A stretch of DNA of 38,060 nt, taken from assembly GCA_945915475.1 (NCBI GenBank), contig CAMEFI010000029.1, positions 1 through 38,060 of the forward strand, read 5' to 3'. The notes under the pieces are model-generated. The model was not told the origin of the DNA. It was given only the letters and a program-made list of their open reading frames with translations, and ran no database searches. Source of the stretch: an uncultured Clostridium sp. (lineage in GTDB: Bacteria; Bacillota; Clostridia; Lachnospirales; Lachnospiraceae). Of this stretch, positions 32,272 to 38,060 are shown in pieces (the stretch's first letter is position 1; each line of letters starts with the position of its first letter). Made by a program: the position numbers and the translations under genes.

Positions 32272-33774
32272 ATGAGTATGGAACAGAATGAAATAGAGAA
32301 GGGGAAAAAGAATAGAGTGTCCTTTAAAATGAATCGTGCCTTTCGTAAAGATTCCTATAGTGCAGCACTTTCGGTTGTTGTGATCGCTATCGTGGTGGTG
32401 TTGAACCTGATTGTCGGTCAGATTCCTTCAAAATATACAGAAATTGATATTAGTACCGGCAAGCTATATACAATTGGAGCTGAGACGAAGAAGGTACTGA
32501 AGAATCTGAAAGAGGATATAACAATCTATTATGTAGTACAGTCGGGAAATGAAGATACTACAATTGAGAAATTACTGAATCAGTATGAAGAGAATTCGTC
32601 TAAGATTAAGGTGAAAAAAATTGATCCGGTTACCAGTCCCAATTATACAAGCAAGTTCACGGATGAGAATGTTAGTGAGAATAGTCTGATTGTTTCCGGT
32701 GAGAAACGGAATAAAGTTGTGGATTACAGCAGTATGTATGAAACAGAATTGGATTATTCCACCTATCAGTCAAAAGTAAGTGGTTTCGATGGGGAAGGGC
32801 AGCTTACCAGTGCCATTGATTATGTGCTTTCAGATGAACTTCCGGTGGTTTATTATGTGACCGGACATAACGAAGTGACCCTTCCGGATGCATTAACAAA
32901 CCGGATTGAAAAAGCAAATTTAGAGATAAAAGAGTTGAATCTGTTAACAGCTTTAGAGGTACCGGATGATGCAGCCGGATTGCTGCTGAATTCTCCGGAA
33001 ACGGATTATTCGAAAGAAGAGGCGGATGCTGTAATTGCCTATCTGAAAACGGGTGGAAAAGCCATACTGTTAACGGACTATACGGGAAAAGATCATACGA
33101 ATTATGACAGCATTTTGTCTGAATATGGAATGGAAGTAACAGATGGTATTGTGATAGAGACAGACAGTAGTATGTATGTGCAAAGACCATATTATATTGT
33201 ACCGGAGATTGGTTCATCTGAAGTTACAACGGATATGACAGGGGGATCTGTCAACGTTTTGTTAAGTGGCTGCCAGGGATTTAAAGTGGCAGAAGATGTA
33301 AGGGATACGTTGGACATCAGTACGGTGTTATCCCCATCTGAAGAGGCATTTGTTAAGACCGATCCGCAGAATATGACCAGCTATGATAAAGAGGAAGAAG
33401 ATGCGGATGGACCATTTCTTGTGGCTGCAACGATAACGGAGAATGTGAGTACAGAAGATGATTCGGCGGATTCGGATACGGAAGCAACAAAGACAACACA
33501 GATAGTATGTGTAGCATCTTCTGCAATCCTGGATTCTTCTATGAATAGTATGGCTTCAGATGGTAATTATACGCTTTACATGAATGCCATGAAGTGGTTG
33601 GTGCACGCGGACGATTCTAACAGGATATCTGTTGCAAGCAAACCGGTATCGGTGGATTATCTTACTGTTCCATCTGGAGATGCGGCTGTAATAGGACTGT
33701 TTGTATGCATTTTGCTCCCGTTCCTCTGCCTGGCTGGCGGGATTGCGTTCTGTCATAATAGAAAGAAGAGATGA
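32272..33774 (+). CDS. GldG-family auxiliary ABC component
   Basis: This 500-residue protein has one N-terminal membrane helix (about 35-56), a large external domain, and a C-terminal helix (about 474-493) ending in basic residues. IDISTGKLYTIGAETKKVLKNL and the ITIYYVVQSGNEDTTIEKLLNQYEE segment are the usual opening of the GldG/ABC_transp_aux domain. GKAILLTDYTGK lies in the central Rossmann-like part. In Bacteroidetes the Gld ABC complex is linked to gliding; in Firmicutes the role is unknown. AGGAGGTGA lies 6 bases before the ATG. Confidence 0.88.
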   Translation: MSMEQNEIEKGKKNRVSFKMNRAFRKDSYSAALSVVVIAIVVVLNLIVGQIPSKYTEIDISTGKLYTIGAETKKVLKNLKEDITIYYVVQSGNEDTTIEKLLNQYEENSSKIKVKKIDPVTSPNYTSKFTDENVSENSLIVSGEKRNKVVDYSSMYETELDYSTYQSKVSGFDGEGQLTSAIDYVLSDELPVVYYVTGHNEVTLPDALTNRIEKANLEIKELNLLTALEVPDDAAGLLLNSPETDYSKEEADAVIAYLKTGGKAILLTDYTGKDHTNYDSILSEYGMEVTDGIVIETDSSMYVQRPYYIVPEIGSSEVTTDMTGGSVNVLLSGCQGFKVAEDVRDTLDISTVLSPSEEAFVKTDPQNMTSYDKEEEDADGPFLVAATITENVSTEDDSADSDTEATKTTQIVCVASSAILDSSMNSMASDGNYTLYMNAMKWLVHADDSNRISVASKPVSVDYLTVPSGDAAVIGLFVCILLPFLCLAGGIAFCHNRKKR

Positions 33775-33791
33775 GAAGGGAGTGGGATAAA

Positions 33792-34364
33792 ATGAAGAAA
33801 AAGGGAATACCATTGATCGTTGCATTATTGTGTCTTGTGGTACTGTCCCTGGGGTATGTCTGGCTTGTACATTACAATAAAGAACAGGAAAAAAAGGAAC
33901 AGAAAGAGGATACCATTCCTGTGCTAAGCTTAAAAGCTTCAGACATAGAGAAGATATCCTATACGCTAGATGGGCAGGAAATCACATTTACAAGGTCAGG
34001 AGATGGCTGGATAGTAGATTCGGATGCGACATTTCCTGTGGATACAGATAAGATAGAATCATTGCTTTCTACCATAACGGAAATGACAGCAACCCGTAAG
34101 ATGACAGATGTGGAGTCCCTTAGTGATTATGGATTGGATACACCGGTACAGACTGTTACGCTGACAGATTCCGATGGTAATGTGACAACACTTTGCTTTG
34201 GAAGTAATAATGCAACAACGGGTGATGATTACCTGTATGATAAAAGCGATGACAAGACCGTTTATACGGTGGCAGCCAGTGTCCAGAGTTCTCTTAGTGG
34301 TACGTTAGAGGACTTCCGGGCAACGGAAGAAGAAACGACAGAAGCGGATTCGGAAAATGAATAA
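33792..34364 (+). CDS. DUF4340-type membrane-anchored protein
   Basis: About 190 residues: a single N-terminal membrane anchor (GIPLIVALLCLVVLSLGYVWLV) followed by an external domain typical of DUF4340 (IEKISYTLDGQEITFTRSGDGWIV and LSDYGLDTPVQTVTLTDSDG), and an acidic tail. DUF4340 genes regularly follow GldG-like genes, and this is the fourth gene of the operon. ATG 33792, with AAGGGAG 9 bases upstream, is preferred to ATG 33771, which overlaps the upstream stop and has a weaker site. Biochemical function unknown. Confidence 0.8.
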   Translation: MKKKGIPLIVALLCLVVLSLGYVWLVHYNKEQEKKEQKEDTIPVLSLKASDIEKISYTLDGQEITFTRSGDGWIVDSDATFPVDTDKIESLLSTITEMTATRKMTDVESLSDYGLDTPVQTVTLTDSDGNVTTLCFGSNNATTGDDYLYDKSDDKTVYTVAASVQSSLSGTLEDFRATEEETTEADSENE

Positions 34365-34440
34365 TATGATTTCAAAATGATTGATTTTTGTTAACATTTT
34401 ATTAAGTTTTCAAAAAACACTAGGGAAGAAAGTAAAAATA

Positions 34441-34449
34441 TGTTATACT
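34441..34449 (+). promoter_or_regulatory. Extended -10 promoter of the citrate synthase gene
   Basis: TGTTATACT gives a TG-extended -10 (TATACT at 34444-34449). No good -35 is seen at the right distance. The 130-bp gap from the DUF4340 gene also makes a separate promoter likely. Confidence 0.5.
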
Positions 34450-34494
34450 AGTCCGTGGAGGAATTAGAGATTAAGGAAAAGAAAGGGTGATTGG

Positions 34495-35880
34495 ATGAAT
34501 AACAACCACATGGAGCGGATTAATAAGTATTCGCAAGTGACGGAACAGATTAAGGATTTGTCCAAGTTATGTGAGACGAATCTGCAGATTGACACGGACT
34601 TATATACAAAATATGAAGTGAAAAGGGGACTGAGGGATATCAATGGTAAGGGTGTATTAGCAGGACTTACAGATGTATCGAAGATTCAGTCTTATATTGT
34701 AGAAGATAATGATATGATTCCATGCGAAGGCAAGCTGTATTATCAGGGTGTTGATGTAGAAGACATTGTCGCAGGATTTATCAAAGAGAAACGGTTTGGA
34801 TATGAGGAGACGGTATATCTTTTATTGTTTGGGAAGCTTCCAACAGCGGAACAACTTAATGATTTTACGAAGATATTAGCGGATTACCGGACATCATTAC
34901 CAACACATTTTGTCCGGGATATCATTTTAAAAGCACCTAGCAAAGATATGATGAATACGTTGCAGAGAAGTATTCTTACATTGTATGCATATGATGACAA
35001 AGCGGATGACACGTCGATACCGAATGTATTAAGACAGTGCATGCAGTTGATTTCTGTGGTGCCGGTGCTTTCTGTATATGGATATCAGGCATATAGTCAT
35101 TATCATGATGGTAATAGTTTGTTTATTCATACACCAAGTCCGGAATTGTCCACGGCAGAGAATATATTGTACTTATTAAGAGCAGATAGCAAGTATTCAG
35201 AGTTAGAGGCAAGAATATTAGATCTTGCATTGGTGCTTCATGCAGAGCATGGTGGTGGTAATAATTCAACATTTACTACCCATGTGGTTACTTCTTCCGG
35301 GACAGATACGTATTCATCAATGGCTGCCTCCTTAGGTTCGTTGAAGGGACCAAAGCATGGTGGAGCGAATATCAAAGTAACGAAGATGTTTGCGGATATG
35401 AAGGAGAATGTGAAGGACTGGACAGACGAAGAGGAGATAAAAGATTATCTGAAAAAGCTGCTTCATAAGGAAGCATTTGATAAAGCCGGTCTGATTTATG
35501 GTATGGGGCATGCAGTATATTCCATTTCTGATCCAAGAGCAAAAGTATTTAAGTCCTTCGTGGAGAAGCTTTCCGAGGAAAAAGGCTACCAGAAGGAGTA
35601 TCAGTTGTATGCCAATGTTGAGAAACTTGCACCTCAGGTTATTGCAGAGGAGCGTAAGATTTACAAGGGGGTCAGCGCAAATGTTGACTTTTATTCCGGC
35701 TTTGTATATCAGATGCTGGGGCTGCCGACAGAACTATTTACTCCATTGTTTGCAGTTGCCAGAATGGCTGGCTGGAGTGCCCACCGGTTAGAAGAGTTGA
35801 TCAATCAGGGTAAGATTATTCGTCCTGCATATAAGGCTGTGAAGAGAAAGCAGGAATATGTGCCGATGGATGAGAGATAA
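34495..35880 (+). CDS. Citrate synthase (citrate/2-methylcitrate synthase family)
   Basis: This 461-residue protein is longer than the common 370-430-residue bacterial enzymes because of an N-terminal extension of about 50 residues. The catalytic residues are visible: His in HAEHGGGNNSTF, His in GMGHAVYSISDPRA and Asp in VDFYSG. FAVARMAGWSAHRLEEL is also conserved. It condenses oxaloacetate with acetyl-CoA (or propionyl-CoA), most likely to supply glutamate precursors, since neither aconitase nor isocitrate dehydrogenase is adjacent. AAAGGGTGA lies before the ATG. Confidence 0.92.
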   Translation: MNNNHMERINKYSQVTEQIKDLSKLCETNLQIDTDLYTKYEVKRGLRDINGKGVLAGLTDVSKIQSYIVEDNDMIPCEGKLYYQGVDVEDIVAGFIKEKRFGYEETVYLLLFGKLPTAEQLNDFTKILADYRTSLPTHFVRDIILKAPSKDMMNTLQRSILTLYAYDDKADDTSIPNVLRQCMQLISVVPVLSVYGYQAYSHYHDGNSLFIHTPSPELSTAENILYLLRADSKYSELEARILDLALVLHAEHGGGNNSTFTTHVVTSSGTDTYSSMAASLGSLKGPKHGGANIKVTKMFADMKENVKDWTDEEEIKDYLKKLLHKEAFDKAGLIYGMGHAVYSISDPRAKVFKSFVEKLSEEKGYQKEYQLYANVEKLAPQVIAEERKIYKGVSANVDFYSGFVYQMLGLPTELFTPLFAVARMAGWSAHRLEELINQGKIIRPAYKAVKRKQEYVPMDER

Positions 35881-35943
35881 TGATATTCTATATATATAAA
35901 TGTGGTTCTGGACATAAGATTTCAGTGAAATCAGGTGAAGAAG

Positions 35944-37086
35944 ATGATAAAGGATAGAGACAAAACATTATTAAAAGGTGTATTCTTAATTGTATTTTTC
36001 TATGTATTAGTGGAGCATTTTAATATTGTAAAAAGTGTGTTGCTTACAGGATATCAAGCCATATCTCCGTTGATATATGGGATGGTGATTGCATTTGTTG
36101 TGAATCTTATTGTGGTTAGATTAGAGGCACATATGACAAAAGGAATCTTTGAGAATCAAACCTTGAAACGTACCGTTTCTATTATTGTATCATTTCTGAT
36201 TGTGGCCGGTATCATAACCATTGTATGTTTTAATGTGATTCCGGGTATTGTGGACAGTGTGAAACAGATCGCAAAAGAGGCACCACAGGCATTAGAAACG
36301 GCATTTACGTTCATGGAGAAAAATTTTGGCATTTCACAGGACATTATGAAAGAAATCCAGAATTTTGAATTGGATGAGAATACAATAGATAACATGTTTG
36401 GTCTTATAAAGAATCAGTCTGTTATGGATGCACTGAAAGCAAGCGGTAATGCTGTAGGCAGTGTGATATCTGTGATTACGAAGTTATTTATCGGTTTGTT
36501 TTTTGCATTTTATATCCTGGCCAAGAAGGAATCCATTAACGCATACATTCATCGATTAATGGAGACGTATCTTCCAAAGAGGATTGCAGATGGATTAGAA
36601 AACTTTGGACATATTACCTACGAGACATATGCTAATTTTATCTCCGGACAGTGTGTAGATGCGGTGATATTGGGATGTCTGGTAACCATTGGTATGGGTA
36701 TTTTCGGATTGTCCTATCCTATTTTAGTGGGGGTTGTTGTGGCAGTAACGGCGTTAATTCCAATTGTGGGTGCCTTTTTTGGCGGCACAGTGGGAGTCTT
36801 TTTACTTGTGATGGAATCACCGGTGAAGGCACTTACATTCCTGATTCTATTCTTAGTATTGCAACAGATCGATAATCGTTTGATTTATCCACATATCGTT
36901 GGGAATGCGATTGGTATTCCGTCTATTCTTATCTTCGCGGCGATTATCATTGGCGGTGAATTCAGTGGTGTGATTGGTATGTTTTTAGGGATTCCATTTA
37001 CGGCAGTGCTGTATACATTGGTGGAACAGGATATGGAGAAACGTCGTGCACGCAGGGAAGCACAGGATACAACGCCTACAAAATAA
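35944..37086 (+). CDS. AI-2E family transporter-like membrane protein
   Basis: About 380 residues with the usual AI-2E layout: two N-terminal helices (about 10-60), a third near 80-105, an external segment with amphipathic helices (about 110-175), then four or five helices. The conserved C-terminal block is LVLQQIDNRLIYPHIVGNAIG, followed by FSGVIGMFLGIPFTAV. Members have been linked to autoinducer-2 release, Na+/H+ antiport and other roles, so substrate is not assignable. ATG 35944 is preferred to GTG 35935 because AGGTGA lies at the right distance only from the ATG. The 3' end overlaps the convergent next gene by 11 bases. Confidence 0.88.
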   Translation: MIKDRDKTLLKGVFLIVFFYVLVEHFNIVKSVLLTGYQAISPLIYGMVIAFVVNLIVVRLEAHMTKGIFENQTLKRTVSIIVSFLIVAGIITIVCFNVIPGIVDSVKQIAKEAPQALETAFTFMEKNFGISQDIMKEIQNFELDENTIDNMFGLIKNQSVMDALKASGNAVGSVISVITKLFIGLFFAFYILAKKESINAYIHRLMETYLPKRIADGLENFGHITYETYANFISGQCVDAVILGCLVTIGMGIFGLSYPILVGVVVAVTALIPIVGAFFGGTVGVFLLVMESPVKALTFLILFLVLQQIDNRLIYPHIVGNAIGIPSILIFAAIIIGGEFSGVIGMFLGIPFTAVLYTLVEQDMEKRRARREAQDTTPTK

Positions 37087-37990
37087 CTTTGGCAAGCCAC
37101 ATTTCATAGGAGATGTTTCCTTTTGGATAGAATGGCCATATAAGAGTTTGAGCATCTATTGTCAGATTGCGTGATTGCAGATCTGCAATTGCCTGATATG
37201 CCCCTTCAATGGCAGAGGATTCAGCGGATGGAATTTTCTTTGTTTCTAATCCAAACCAGACAGCTTTTTTTCCACAGGATAGTATCTGAGTATTGAGAAG
37301 AGGAATCCATAGATTATTTTGTTGTTTGAGATAATTCATGAAAGTTGTGACGGCTTTGTCACAATCTTTTGGATTCACGGATTGAAACACACTGTTCCTT
37401 AGATTCACATCAAAGGCATGATATATATACGAATACATGGAAAGAAGCTGGCTGTGTACGCCGAAGCAGCAGACGTAATCGTATGTCTGATTGCTAAGAG
37501 GCGAGTTCTTAAGTGTATCTGCACGAAGCTGCTCTTTTATAAGAGAGATGGCATGTTCTGCAAAGGTCTGTGGAGTGATTGTGTCATTGTGTTCCATCAA
37601 ATAGAACTGAAGCTCATCACATAACTCCCGGTAATGCACATCTGTAATTCCGGTTAAGCTGGTTTGTTCGCAGGATATAGTAGGATAATCTTCTAGTTGA
37701 TATGTGATTAAGGCCTGCTGCATAGCCTCGGTATCAGAATCCAATAAGGTAATATGGGAAAAATGGGATGCTAATGCATGAAGATCGATATCATTGCAGG
37801 CTCCGGCACCAATCACCAGCAGTGTAGGAAGTAAATCATCCTCTGCCATGGAGGCATGAAAAGAAAGAGGCAGGGAGACCTGTTCCGTCTCTTTGATTAT
37901 GACTTGTGTCAGGGCATTACGGTAATCGGTCCAGTTGGTATAGGCATCAGGAATCACAAAATGAGTTTTAATCTGATCATATAAATGCAT
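37076..37990 (-). CDS. Rossmann-fold protein, probable SAM-dependent methyltransferase-like, unknown function
   Basis: About 304 residues. The segment LLPTLLVIGAGACNDIDLHAL, then HITLLDSD about 20 residues later, reproduces methyltransferase motifs I and post-I (GxGxxND, then an acidic residue after a beta strand). A motif IV-like strand YDYVCCFGVHSQL follows at about 175-190. The C-terminal third is not recognised. No family or substrate can be named. ATG 37990 is chosen because AAGGAG lies before it; a longer start at 38008 is less likely. It is convergent with the AI-2E gene and overlaps its end by 11 bases. Confidence 0.65.
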   Translation of the reverse strand: MHLYDQIKTHFVIPDAYTNWTDYRNALTQVIIKETEQVSLPLSFHASMAEDDLLPTLLVIGAGACNDIDLHALASHFSHITLLDSDTEAMQQALITYQLEDYPTISCEQTSLTGITDVHYRELCDELQFYLMEHNDTITPQTFAEHAISLIKEQLRADTLKNSPLSNQTYDYVCCFGVHSQLLSMYSYIYHAFDVNLRNSVFQSVNPKDCDKAVTTFMNYLKQQNNLWIPLLNTQILSCGKKAVWFGLETKKIPSAESSAIEGAYQAIADLQSRNLTIDAQTLIWPFYPKGNISYEMWLAKVIL

Positions 37991-38031
37991 GATATTCTCC
38001 TTCCACATGTTTCACTATCACAGGGTTATTT

Positions 38032-38058
38032 CTGGGACAGTCTATCCGACTGTCTCAG
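38032..38058. terminator. Hairpin at the right edge, possible terminator
   Basis: CTGGGACAGTC (38032-38042) and GACTGTCTCAG (38048-38058) form an 11-bp stem with one wobble and a 5-base loop. The minus-strand side has no T-run, and the plus-strand side is cut by the window, so which gene it serves is unclear. Confidence 0.4.
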
Positions 38059-38060
38059 AT

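Overview
The window looks like a chromosomal segment of a low-GC Gram-positive anaerobe, most likely a Lachnospiraceae-type Clostridia. That placement is inferred from strong GGAGG-type ribosome binding sites, use of TTG and GTG starts, gatCAB, an lrgAB pair, BspA-type leucine-rich repeats, a Gld-like ABC system and a cytoplasmic GH43 enzyme. No rRNA, tRNA, CRISPR array, prophage or transposase gene was seen.

Layout. 1-1358 (-): 5' part of a secreted choice-of-anchor A surface protein whose Thr/Glu-rich 15-residue repeat stalk runs off the left edge. 1460-2869 (-): a PurF-like protein without the glutaminase nucleophile. 3083-4870 (+): a nonsense-broken small membrane gene, then a GH43 glycosidase. 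5013-7512 (+): lrgA-lrgB, a HAD phosphatase and a histidine phosphatase. 7549-11221 (-): a compact three-gene operon of an LRR membrane protein, a radical SAM/SPASM enzyme and a small protein ending in 12 asparagines. 11522-15638 (+): gatC-gatA-gatB and a secreted protein of unknown function. 15713-15938: a 226-bp palindromic element. 16061-17761 (+): a chemotaxis receptor. 17771-25570: a NarL-type two-component system, a beta-helix lipoprotein and a three-gene ABC-2 transporter, broken up by three copies of a 207-bp MITE-like repeat. 25673-26950 (+): an amidase; 26951-27301 (-): a PilZ protein. 27474-30403 (+): purF-purB. 30599-34364 (+): a four-gene Gld-like ABC exporter system. 34495-35880 (+): citrate synthase. 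35944-37086 (+): an AI-2E-family membrane protein. 37076-37990 (-): a Rossmann-fold, methyltransferase-like protein.

How the genes fit together. purF and purB give two steps of purine synthesis, while the degenerate PurF paralogue sits 25 kb away under its own promoter. GatCAB makes Gln-tRNA(Gln) and/or Asn-tRNA(Asn). The sensor kinase and the ABC operon diverge around a 32-bp dyad that is a good candidate operator for the response regulator. The lipoprotein lies between the kinase and regulator genes and probably belongs to the same envelope-sensing or export unit.

The best candidates for undescribed biology are the LRR / radical SAM / poly-Asn operon, the PurF-like protein that lost its glutaminase chemistry but kept its iron-sulfur cysteines and PRPP loop, and the 207-bp mobile repeat family that interrupts a signalling locus. 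All calls come from reading the sequence by eye; no database search was made.
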